DNA from: Flavobacteriaceae bacterium
GTDB taxonomy: Bacteria > Bacteroidota > Bacteroidia > Flavobacteriales > Flavobacteriaceae
Reading direction: 5' to 3'
Assembly: GCA_030694835.1 (NCBI GenBank)
Contig: JAUYUF010000006.1
Location: forward strand, 1-8,587
Length of the DNA stretch: 8,587 nucleotides
Shown piece by piece: positions 1 through 6,167 of the stretch. Every line of letters starts with the position of its first letter. Position 1 is the first letter of the stretch. The position numbers and the translations under genes were made by a program. The notes below the pieces were generated by a model. That model was not told the origin of the DNA and searched no databases. It worked only from the letters and a program-made list of their open reading frames with translations.

Positions 1-1656
1 ATCAATCAAAATTATGCAGGAGTTTTTACTACTCCAATTCCTAAATTAGATCCAAAAGGTGTCGATTTAATCTCTGGTTCTGGTGCTACCGCAGTATTTA
101 TTATCGAAGCTGCCATGGCTTCTGGTTTAACTTTTTCTAGTATCTATTCTGTTGGAAATAGCGCTCAAATTGGTGTAGAAGAAATCATTGAGCATTTAGA
201 TGTTACTTATAATTCAGCAACTGATTCAAAAGTAAAATTACTTTATATTGAAAGTATTAATAATCCACAAAAATTATTAAAACATGCCAGTTCACTCATT
301 CAAAAAGGATGTAAAATTGCAGCGATAAAAGCGGGAAGTTCTGATGCTGGAAGCAGAGCAGCCTCATCTCATACTGGCGCTTTAGCAAATTCTGATGTAG
401 CCGTTGATGCATTATTTAGAAAAGCAGGGATTGTCCGTTGTTATGGCAGAATGGAGTTAATTAATGTTGCTTCTATTTTTATACATCCAGAATTGACAGG
501 AAAAAGAATCGCCATTATTACTCATGCAGGCGGTCCTGCTGTAATGTTAACCGATGCTTTATCTAAAAACGGATTGGAAGTGCCAACTATAGAAGGAAAA
601 AAATCTGAAGAATTGTTGACAAAACTTTTCCCTGGTTCATCTGTTGCCAATCCGATTGATTTTTTAGCTACTGGAACGGCTGAACAATTGGGTGAAATTA
701 TAGATTATTGTGAAAATGATTTTGAAAATATTGATGCTATGGCTGTCATTTTTGGTAGTCCTGGATTATTTAAGGTTTTTGAAGTATATGATTTACTACA
801 TCAAAAAATGTTATCCTGTAAAAAACCAATTTTTCCAATTTTACCATCCGTTGTCAATGTAAAAGAAGAAATTGATTCTTTTCTATCTAAAGGTCGAATT
901 AATTTTCCTGATGAAGTCCAATTTGGGGAAGCTTTATCCAAAGTGTTTTTTACTGCTAAACCTAATTTAGAAACTAGCAAATTAGAAAAGATTGCTGTTG
1001 ACTCAATCAGAAAAATTATTGATAATTCAGTTGATGGATATTTACATCCAGACAAAGTTCAGCAAATACTAAAAGCTGCCAATATTCCAGTTGTTCAAGA
1101 AAAAACAGTGTATTCTATATCTGAAGCTATCAAAGAAGGAGAAAATCTAAAATATCCTTTAGTTATGAAAGTAGTTGGACCAGTTCATAAATCTGATGTT
1201 GGCGGAGTTGTTTTAAATATTACCAATGAAGTTGCTTTAGCTGAAGCTTTTGAATCTTTGATGCTCATTAAAGACGCTAATGGTGTTTTAATTCAACAAA
1301 TGAAAAAAGGGATGGAACTTTTTATTGGTGCTAAACGTGAACCAGGTTTTGGACATATGATTTTATGTGGTATGGGAGGTGTATTTATTGAAATTTTGAA
1401 AGACACTTCTGTTCGATTAGCTCCTATTTCAGAAAAAGATTCTTTAATTATGATCGAAGAATTAAAAGCCTTTCCAATTTTAAAAGGAATTAGAAATCAA
1501 CCAGGAATTGATATTAAAGCTTTAGCTCAATACATCAGAAATATAAGCACTTTGGTCTCAATTGCTCCTGAAATAGCTGAACTAGATTTAAATCCGCTTT
1601 TAGGGAACTCAAAAGAAATTATTGCTGTTGACGCTAGAATTTTAATTGAAAAGTAA
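1..1656 (+). CDS. ADP-forming acetate/acyl-CoA synthetase, fused alpha-beta type (5' end outside window)
   Basis: This enzyme interconverts acyl-CoA + ADP + Pi with acid + CoA + ATP in the cytoplasm, as in acetate formation or organic-acid activation. The frame is open from base 1, so the first in-window ATG (115) is internal. 551 residues are visible, and I estimate about 140 N-terminal residues (most of the CoA-binding domain) are missing. The visible part opens with a stretch containing FTTPIPKLDPKG and ISGSGATAVF, typical of the succinyl-CoA-ligase-like domain. The phosphorylatable-His motif SSHTGALA follows (His at 370-372), then THAGGPAV. From about base 1010 comes an ATP-grasp domain with HKSDVGGV (His at 1186-1188), GAKREPGFG, GMGGVFIE and a C-terminal ELDLNPLL. 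The SHTG and HKSD histidines are the expected phosphorelay pair of this family. The gene ends 1 bp from the convergent glycosyltransferase. Family assignment is firm, but substrate (acetate, propionate or branched/aryl acids) cannot be read from sequence. A protein-acetyltransferase (Pat) fusion is unlikely because no GNAT domain follows the ATP-grasp domain. Confidence 0.93.
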   Translation: MNQNYAGVFTTPIPKLDPKGVDLISGSGATAVFIIEAAMASGLTFSSIYSVGNSAQIGVEEIIEHLDVTYNSATDSKVKLLYIESINNPQKLLKHASSLIQKGCKIAAIKAGSSDAGSRAASSHTGALANSDVAVDALFRKAGIVRCYGRMELINVASIFIHPELTGKRIAIITHAGGPAVMLTDALSKNGLEVPTIEGKKSEELLTKLFPGSSVANPIDFLATGTAEQLGEIIDYCENDFENIDAMAVIFGSPGLFKVFEVYDLLHQKMLSCKKPIFPILPSVVNVKEEIDSFLSKGRINFPDEVQFGEALSKVFFTAKPNLETSKLEKIAVDSIRKIIDNSVDGYLHPDKVQQILKAANIPVVQEKTVYSISEAIKEGENLKYPLVMKVVGPVHKSDVGGVVLNITNEVALAEAFESLMLIKDANGVLIQQMKKGMELFIGAKREPGFGHMILCGMGGVFIEILKDTSVRLAPISEKDSLIMIEELKAFPILKGIRNQPGIDIKALAQYIRNISTLVSIAPEIAELDLNPLLGNSKEIIAVDARILIEK

Positions 1657-1657
1657 A

Positions 1658-2836
1658 TTATAATTTTTCTATAATACCTTTACCAATAGGGCAATTACTT
1701 CCAATTATATAATCAGCATTAGAAGGCTTAATTTTAAACATTAGGCCTTTTCTATTTAGTTGATTTATAAAGAAAATAATTCGAGAAAATGATAATGATT
1801 TACTGTCAAAAATGACCTCTTGAATTTTATGTTCTTCGATTAAACGATTTAAATGCTCTAAATCATCAAATCGAGAAATAACTCTTGTTGTACAAACTGG
1901 AAAAATAAAAGTTTGACTATTTGGATAAATTGAATTTAGTTTAGTAAAAATACTCTCATCTGTTCCAACATAAAGCACATTTTGAATTATCTCTTCTTTT
2001 TCTCTTAAGAAAAGCAATTTAAAATACTTTACCCAAAACCAAATTCGGATTCCAAAACTCATTAAATAATCATATATCTTATTTATTTTGAAATGTTTTC
2101 GATAAAATAACTTCATTGCTCCATAAAAATACTTTAAATATTTGATGTCTTTTCTTGTGCTTTCTCCTTTATAATGAATTACTTGGGTTGCTCCGTAATA
2201 ATAGTTTTTATATCCATTTTGCAACAATTCAAAACTTAGATCAATATCCTCACCATACATAAAAAACCGTTCATCAAATCCTCCAACTTTAATATATGTT
2301 TCTCTTTTTAATAACATAAAAGCACCAACTAAAATAGGAACTTCGGCAATTTCATTTTTATCAATTTGATTAGCGTAATATTCCATTTTACTAGATGAAC
2401 TGCGAATTAATTTTAGAAATGACCTTTTAGGCGTTGGAATATTTCGTTTACTTTCATGTAAATATTTACCAGTTCCATCAATCAATTTTACTCCTAAAGC
2501 ACCTAAATTTTCAATTTTATCAGCAAATGAAATTATTTTTTCAAGAGTTTCATCAGTAATAACAGTATCAGGATTGAGAATCAAAATATATTCTCCTTGA
2601 GCCAAACTTACCCCTTGATTATTGGCTTTTGAAAACCCATAATTTACTTTATTTTCAACTAAAATAACTTCCGGAAAATTAGCCTTTACCATTTCGCAAC
2701 TTGCATCGCTAGAATGGTTATCAACTACAATAATCTCAGTATCTATTAATTTAATAGCTTGTTGAACACTTTGTATACAAAGATTCAAAAAATGCTGTAC
2801 ATTATAATTGACAATTATGACAGAAAGTTTTTTCAA
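1658..2836 (-). CDS. Family 2 glycosyltransferase with C-terminal Rossmann-like extension
   Basis: A 392-residue inverting GT-A glycosyltransferase that probably adds a sugar (rhamnosyltransferase/WbbL-like) to a lipid-linked or envelope glycan at the cytoplasmic face of the inner membrane. Residues 4-44 form the nucleotide-sugar fold (VIIVNYN, VVDNHSSD). NPD at 88-90 is the DxD-like metal motif, followed by GAFMLLKR at 171-178 and GGFDERFFMYGEDIDLSFEL at 185-204 with the acidic ED pair. HYKGEST at 221-227 resembles the rhamnosyltransferase-type end of the domain. A basic-aromatic segment at about 255-280 (FGIRIWFWVKYFKLLFL) could lie on or in the membrane. Residues about 285-392 are an added module: VLYVGTDE looks like a Rossmann strand-turn, and the end (MFKIKPSNADYIIGSN) resembles the N-terminal sensor-like domain of polyprenyl glycosylphosphotransferases. 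The start is TTG (complement of 2834-2836); an in-frame TAA two codons upstream excludes any earlier ATG. TTG overlaps the recR stop as TTGA, implying translational coupling. Donor and acceptor are unknown. Confidence 0.9.
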   Translation of the reverse strand: MKKLSVIIVNYNVQHFLNLCIQSVQQAIKLIDTEIIVVDNHSSDASCEMVKANFPEVILVENKVNYGFSKANNQGVSLAQGEYILILNPDTVITDETLEKIISFADKIENLGALGVKLIDGTGKYLHESKRNIPTPKRSFLKLIRSSSSKMEYYANQIDKNEIAEVPILVGAFMLLKRETYIKVGGFDERFFMYGEDIDLSFELLQNGYKNYYYGATQVIHYKGESTRKDIKYLKYFYGAMKLFYRKHFKINKIYDYLMSFGIRIWFWVKYFKLLFLREKEEIIQNVLYVGTDESIFTKLNSIYPNSQTFIFPVCTTRVISRFDDLEHLNRLIEEHKIQEVIFDSKSLSFSRIIFFINQLNRKGLMFKIKPSNADYIIGSNCPIGKGIIEKL

Positions 2837-3450
2837 ATTTTAAGAGAGTTTTCAAATGGAATTCGGTTTAATATACTTCTTCCAAGGGTTATTTCATCTG
2901 TATATTCCAACTCATTTCCAACAGAAATACCTCTTGCAATGGTTGATATTTTAACGTTTGTTTCTTGAAGTTGTTTATAAATATAAAAATTAGTAGTATC
3001 GCCTTCAATAGTTGAACTCAATGCTAAAATAATTTCTGAAATATTGTCATTTTTAACTTTATCAACCAAATTTTGAATGGTTAAATTGTGAGGTCCAATT
3101 CCGTCCATCGGAGAAATTTTTCCTCCCAATACGTGATACAACCCTCTAAATTGGGTCGTATTTTCAATCGCCATAACATCTCTTACATCTTCTACAACAC
3201 AAATAATTGCATCATTTCTATTGGGATTTACACAAATTTCACAAATTTCTACATCAGATAAATTATGACACTTTTTACAATATTTAATATCGTCAACCAA
3301 TCTATTTAATGCTTTTGACAAATGTTTAGTCCTTTCTTTTGGCTGTTTTAACAGATGTAAAACTAAACGCAAAGCGGTTCTTTTTCCTATACCCGGCAAA
3401 TGAGAAATCTCATTAACAGCATCTTCTAATATTTTGGATGAAAAATTCAT
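2833..3450 (-). CDS. recR: Recombination mediator RecR
   Basis: RecR acts with RecO (and RecF) to load RecA on SSB-coated gapped DNA during recombinational repair. The protein has 205 residues, near the usual 195-205. It has an N-terminal helix-hairpin-helix (SHLPGIGKRTALRL, residues 16-29), and a C4 zinc finger with Cys58, Cys61, Cys70 and Cys73 (CKKC...CEIC). The Toprim domain starts at about 81 (IICVVEDVRDVMAIE) and continues through YHVLGGKISPMDGIGP (105-120) and SSTIEGDTTNFYIYK. The C-terminal signature is IARGISVGNELEYTDEITLGRS. I chose the ATG at 3448-3450 because MNFSSKILEDAV matches known flavobacterial RecR N-termini. The frame extends to an ATG at 3463-3465 (adding MYICA), but that start lies upstream of the likely transcription start. 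It is first gene of a two-gene unit with the downstream glycosyltransferase (4-base overlap) and diverges from the symporter gene. Confidence 0.97.
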   Translation of the reverse strand: MNFSSKILEDAVNEISHLPGIGKRTALRLVLHLLKQPKERTKHLSKALNRLVDDIKYCKKCHNLSDVEICEICVNPNRNDAIICVVEDVRDVMAIENTTQFRGLYHVLGGKISPMDGIGPHNLTIQNLVDKVKNDNISEIILALSSTIEGDTTNFYIYKQLQETNVKISTIARGISVGNELEYTDEITLGRSILNRIPFENSLKI

Positions 3451-3454
3451 GGCA

Positions 3455-3486
3455 CAAATGTACATAATCAGTACAAAACATTACAA
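3455..3486 (-). promoter_or_regulatory. Candidate Bacteroidota-type promoter for recR, probably leaderless
   Basis: On the minus strand the sequence TACATTTG (complement of 3455-3462) matches the Bacteroidota -7 consensus TAnnTTTG exactly. A TTG (complement of 3484-3486) lies 21 bases upstream, within the TTG-N17-23 spacing described for Flavobacterium. Only TGCC separates the -7 element from the recR ATG, so transcription would begin at or within a few bases of the start codon and leave almost no 5' leader. An exact TAnnTTTG match alone is expected by chance roughly ten times in a window of this size and AT content. Position and the paired TTG are what support it. Confidence 0.5.
3459..3475. 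repeat. Small inverted repeat TGTAC-N7-GTACA over the recR promoter
   Basis: TGTAC (3459-3463) and GTACA (3471-3475) are exact reverse complements separated by seven bases (ATAATCA). The repeat overlaps the recR -7 element and its spacer and lies in the divergent region upstream of the symporter gene. A dimeric regulator site is possible, but the half-sites are only 5 bp, so chance is a real alternative. Confidence 0.25.
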
Positions 3487-3495
3487 TATTTTTAG

Positions 3496-3503
3496 TTTCT
3501 TTG
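3496..3503 (+). promoter_or_regulatory. Weak candidate -7 element for the symporter-pdxH unit
   Basis: TTTCTTTG differs from TAnnTTTG at one fixed base and is followed by CC, as flavobacterial -7 elements often are. It would start transcription around 3508, about 15 bases before the ATG at 3524, consistent with that start. No TTG lies at the right distance upstream, so the call is tentative. It rests mainly on the fact that this divergent gap must hold a rightward promoter. Confidence 0.25.
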
Positions 3504-3523
3504 CCAACATCACATTTTTAATT

Positions 3524-4966
3524 ATGCAACCACTCCATATTCTAATTCTAATTTCAGTTTATTTCGGATTACTCTTAGTTGTATCCTATTTTACTAAAAC
3601 TGTTGATAGCAACGAAGTATTTTTTAAAGCTAAAAAGGATTCGCCTTGGTATTTAGTCGCTTTTGGAATGATAGGCGCTTCACTTTCTGGAGTTACATTT
3701 ATTTCCGTTCCCGGTTGGGTTGAGGCATCTCAATTTGGTTATATGCAAGTGGTATTGGGATATATTGTTGGTTATTTTATTATCGCTACAGTTTTACTTC
3801 CACTGTATTATCGATTGAATCTGATATCAATTTATTCGTATTTAGAAACTCGATTTGGTATTTATTCATATAAAACAGGCGCTATATATTTTTTAATTTC
3901 TAGAACTATTGGTGCAAGTTTTCGATTATTTTTAGTTGCTAACGTATTACAATTATTAGTATTTGATGCTTTAAATATTGATTATTGGATTACAGTAAGT
4001 ATTACCATCTTTCTAATTTGGGTATATACCTATAAATCTGGCATAAAAACGGTTATTTGGACAGATGCACTTCAAACGCTATTTATGTTAATCGCAGTTG
4101 GAGTCTGTATTGTCCTAATTTCAGATGATTTAGGCTTACATAGCGGAAATTTTATTGAGTTTATCAGCAATAGTCCCTATTCTAAAACGTTCTTTTTTGA
4201 TGATTTTAGATCAGCAAATTTCTTCTGGAAACAGTTTCTATCTGGTGCTTTCATTGCTATTGTTATGACAGGTTTAGACCAAGATATGATGCAAAAAAAT
4301 CTAACCTGTCGAAGTTTAAAAGATGCTCAAAAAAACATGTTTTGGTTTACAATAGTTTTAACAATTGTAAATCTTTTCTTTTTAATTTTAGGTTTACTTC
4401 TAACCTCATATGCCCAACAAAATGGAATTGATGCTCATAAAGATGCTCTTTTTCCAACTTTAGCAAATGAATATTTAGGTGCTCCAGTCGCATTTTTCTT
4501 TATTTTAGGTCTTATTGCTGCTGCATATTCTAGTGCTGACAGTGCATTAACCGCCTTAACAACTTCTTTTAGTATTGACATTTTAGATATTGAAAAAAGA
4601 TATGATGAGATCAAACAAATTGCAATTCGAAAAAAAATTCACATACTTTTTACTTTCGTTTTTATTGCCGTTATTATTTCATTTAAATATTTAATTACAG
4701 ATGCAAGCGTCATTGCAAAACTCTTTAAATTTGCAGGGTTTACTTATGGACCGCTACTTGGTTTATATGCATTCGGCTTGTTTACTAAATATAATATTAG
4801 AGATCAATTTGTACCATTAATTTCAATTTTATCTGTTGTGATAAGCATCATCATTAACAATAATAGTCTATTATGGTTTGGGTATGAATTTGGTTTTGAA
4901 ATTCTTATATTTAATGGATTATTAACTTTTATCGGATTAACTTTAGCCATAAAAAAAATATCATAA
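3524..4966 (+). CDS. Sodium:solute symporter (SSS family)
   Basis: A 480-residue inner-membrane Na+-coupled importer of the SSS/SLC5 family, with about 12-13 hydrophobic segments spread over its whole length and a short basic C-terminus (AIKKIS). TM1 carries the family's unwound-helix region (GMIGASLSGVTFISVPG, residues 48-64). GLDQDMMQKNLTCRSLKDAQ (250-269) is the characteristic loop. AAAYSSADSALTALTTSFSIDI (332-352) corresponds to the helix that holds Na+-site serines in vSGLT. I chose ATG 3524 because MQPLHILILI begins the first membrane helix as in flavobacterial homologues. The frame runs back to ATG 3434, but that part overlaps recR on the other strand, lies upstream of the likely promoter and adds an unlike N-terminus. 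Substrate is unknown; relatives move sugars, amino acids, sialic acid, vitamins or carboxylates. The stop sits 1 bp from pdxH, so the two are probably co-expressed. Confidence 0.93.
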   Translation: MQPLHILILISVYFGLLLVVSYFTKTVDSNEVFFKAKKDSPWYLVAFGMIGASLSGVTFISVPGWVEASQFGYMQVVLGYIVGYFIIATVLLPLYYRLNLISIYSYLETRFGIYSYKTGAIYFLISRTIGASFRLFLVANVLQLLVFDALNIDYWITVSITIFLIWVYTYKSGIKTVIWTDALQTLFMLIAVGVCIVLISDDLGLHSGNFIEFISNSPYSKTFFFDDFRSANFFWKQFLSGAFIAIVMTGLDQDMMQKNLTCRSLKDAQKNMFWFTIVLTIVNLFFLILGLLLTSYAQQNGIDAHKDALFPTLANEYLGAPVAFFFILGLIAAAYSSADSALTALTTSFSIDILDIEKRYDEIKQIAIRKKIHILFTFVFIAVIISFKYLITDASVIAKLFKFAGFTYGPLLGLYAFGLFTKYNIRDQFVPLISILSVVISIIINNNSLLWFGYEFGFEILIFNGLLTFIGLTLAIKKIS

Positions 4967-4967
4967 G

Positions 4968-5615
4968 ATGGATGAGGATTTAGGAAATAGTAGAAAAGTT
5001 TATCAGAAACAAGAATTATTAGAAAGTAATATTCCTGAAAATCCGATGGAACTATTTCAAAAATGGTATTTCAATGCAGAAGAATCTGGTTTTATTGAAG
5101 AAGCGAACACTATGAGTGTTACTACTTTAGAATTGGATGGATTTCCAAAATCTAGAATGGTACTTTTAAAGCGATTTACTTGGGAAGGATTTATTTTTTA
5201 TACTAATTATGAAAGTGATAAAGGAAGAGCAATTGAACAAAATCCAAAAATTAGTATTTCATTTTTTTGGCATCAATTAGAGCAACAAATTCTTATTAAA
5301 GGAATTGCAGAAAAATTACCTGAAAATTTATCAGATGGTTATTTTGAGTCAAGACCTGATGGAAGTAAACTAGGAGCTTGGGCTTCAGATCAAAGTAAAG
5401 AAGTTCCTTCAAGAGCATATCTAGATAATCGTTTAAAAGAATTTGAAAAAAAATTCGAAGGTAAAGAAATTCCGCGTCCTGATTTTTGGGGTGGCTATAT
5501 TGTAAAACCCATTTCCATAGAATTTTGGCAAGGACGTCCTAACAGAATGCATGACAGAATATTATATACATTACAAGAAAATTTTGAATGGAAAATTTCT
5601 CGTTTAGCGCCTTAA
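4968..5615 (+). CDS. pdxH: Pyridoxamine/pyridoxine 5'-phosphate oxidase
   Basis: An FMN-dependent cytoplasmic oxidase that makes pyridoxal 5'-phosphate from pyridoxamine or pyridoxine 5'-phosphate, the last step of B6 synthesis and salvage. The 215 residues match the family's usual length (about 210-220) and are colinear with E. coli PdxH. Conserved parts are RMVLLKRF (63-70, FMN phosphate binding), FYTNYESDKGRAIEQNP (77-93), SFFWHQLEQQ (98-107), SRPDGSKLGAWASDQS (128-143), PDFWGGY (171-177), EFWQGRPNRMHDR (185-197; Arg193 and His195 correspond to the E. coli substrate-contacting Arg197 and His199) and the terminal WKISRLAP. The ATG follows the symporter stop after one base (TAA-G-ATG), so translation is probably coupled and no separate ribosome-binding site is visible. 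All active-site residues appear intact. Confidence 0.97.
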   Translation: MDEDLGNSRKVYQKQELLESNIPENPMELFQKWYFNAEESGFIEEANTMSVTTLELDGFPKSRMVLLKRFTWEGFIFYTNYESDKGRAIEQNPKISISFFWHQLEQQILIKGIAEKLPENLSDGYFESRPDGSKLGAWASDQSKEVPSRAYLDNRLKEFEKKFEGKEIPRPDFWGGYIVKPISIEFWQGRPNRMHDRILYTLQENFEWKISRLAP

Positions 5616-5621
5616 TTTTTT

Positions 5622-5629
5622 TATATTTG
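5622..5629 (+). promoter_or_regulatory. Candidate -7 promoter element for sixA-ppx
   Basis: TATATTTG is an exact TAnnTTTG match in the 48-bp gap between pdxH and the sixA-like gene, where a new promoter would be expected. It would place the transcript start around 5634. The nearest upstream TTG is 35 bases away, too far for a standard -33 element, so strength and even reality are uncertain. Confidence 0.4.
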
Positions 5630-5637
5630 AGAAAACT

Positions 5638-5664
5638 ATGAAAAAACAACTTATAATTAGCTGA
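5638..5664 (+). CDS. Possible 8-codon leader mini-ORF ahead of sixA
   Basis: An ATG at 5638-5640 opens a mini-ORF encoding MKKQLIIS that stops at TGA 5662-5664. That TGA shares its last base with the sixA start (TGATG). The ATG lies 8 bases after the TATATTTG element, so it would be near the 5' end of a transcript from it. The arrangement could deliver ribosomes to the sixA start by termination-reinitiation, since no Shine-Dalgarno sequence precedes sixA. The peptide shows no attenuator-like codon run and no adjacent hairpin. Chance occurrence in AT-rich DNA is plausible. Confidence 0.25.
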   Translation: MKKQLIIS

Positions 5665-6167
5665 TGAAAACACTCTACATTGTCCGCCACGCCAAATCGA
5701 GTTGGAATTACACAGATGTTAAAGATTACGACAGGCCGTTAACGGAAAGAGGAATTAACGACGCTTATTTAATGTCATCAGTTATAAAAACCAAAATAAA
5801 AAAACCAGATGTTTTCTTGTCAAGTAGTGCTAACAGAGCTTTACATACAGCCATAATTTTTTCAGATACTTTAGGTTATCCACTCACAAATTTAAAAATC
5901 AATAGATCTCTATATAGTTTTAGTGATGGTTATTTATTAAAAACTATTTATGCTTTAGATGATGATTTTGATACCGCAATAATTTTTAGTCATAATCATG
6001 GAATCAACGATTTTGTAAATAAATTTGGAAATCAAACTATTGATAACGTACCTACTGCTGGAGTTGTAGGAATCCAATTTGATGAAAACCATTGGAAGAA
6101 TATTAAACAAGGTGAAACAATTTTAGTCGAATTCCCCAAGTTTCACAAATCAAAAAAAGAAGAATAA
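5664..6167 (+). CDS. sixA: SixA-like histidine phosphatase
   Basis: A 167-residue single-domain member of the histidine phosphatase (phosphoglycerate-mutase-like) superfamily, closest in form to SixA, which removes phosphate from phosphohistidine. Visible features are the N-terminal LYIVRHAKSSW with Arg8 and catalytic His9, DRPLTERG (23-30), SSSANRALHTA (53-63) with the second phosphate-binding Arg58, and SHNHGI (109-114) with the second catalytic His110. No signal peptide or membrane segment is present, so it should be cytoplasmic. Protein targets in Bacteroidota are not established; a phosphorelay His or a small-molecule phosphate ester are both possible. The ppx start follows the TAA directly and in the same frame, so the two are almost certainly one operon. 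The lysine/glutamate-rich tail (HKSKKEE) is probably disordered. The symbol is by family resemblance rather than proven function. Confidence 0.9.
   Translation: MKTLYIVRHAKSSWNYTDVKDYDRPLTERGINDAYLMSSVIKTKIKKPDVFLSSSANRALHTAIIFSDTLGYPLTNLKINRSLYSFSDGYLLKTIYALDDDFDTAIIFSHNHGINDFVNKFGNQTIDNVPTAGVVGIQFDENHWKNIKQGETILVEFPKFHKSKKEE

Noticed and set aside
801..1055. 84-codon minus-strand open frame inside the acyl-CoA synthetase gene
   Set aside because: It is antisense to a strongly conserved coding region, matches no family I recognise and has no promoter or motif. It is a shadow of the real gene.
1657..1675. Hairpin ATTATA / TATAAT at the convergent synthetase-glycosyltransferase junction as a terminator
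   Set aside because: The stem is six A-T pairs with a 7-base loop, overlaps the glycosyltransferase stop and has no GC core. It is too weak to call a terminator.
2759..2968. 69-codon plus-strand open frame across the recR/glycosyltransferase junction
   Set aside because: It lies antisense to two well-supported genes, and its composition follows from their codons. No independent evidence supports it.
3451..3465. RecR start at the upstream ATG (complement of 3463-3465), adding MYICA
   Set aside because: That ATG lies upstream of the TACATTTG element and the family N-terminus is MNFSSK-like. The start at 3450 fits both protein and promoter.
3434..3523. N-terminal extension of the symporter from ATG 3434, 3449 or 3458
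   Set aside because: The extra residues overlap recR or its promoter on the other strand. MQPLHILILI at 3524 begins the first membrane helix as expected.
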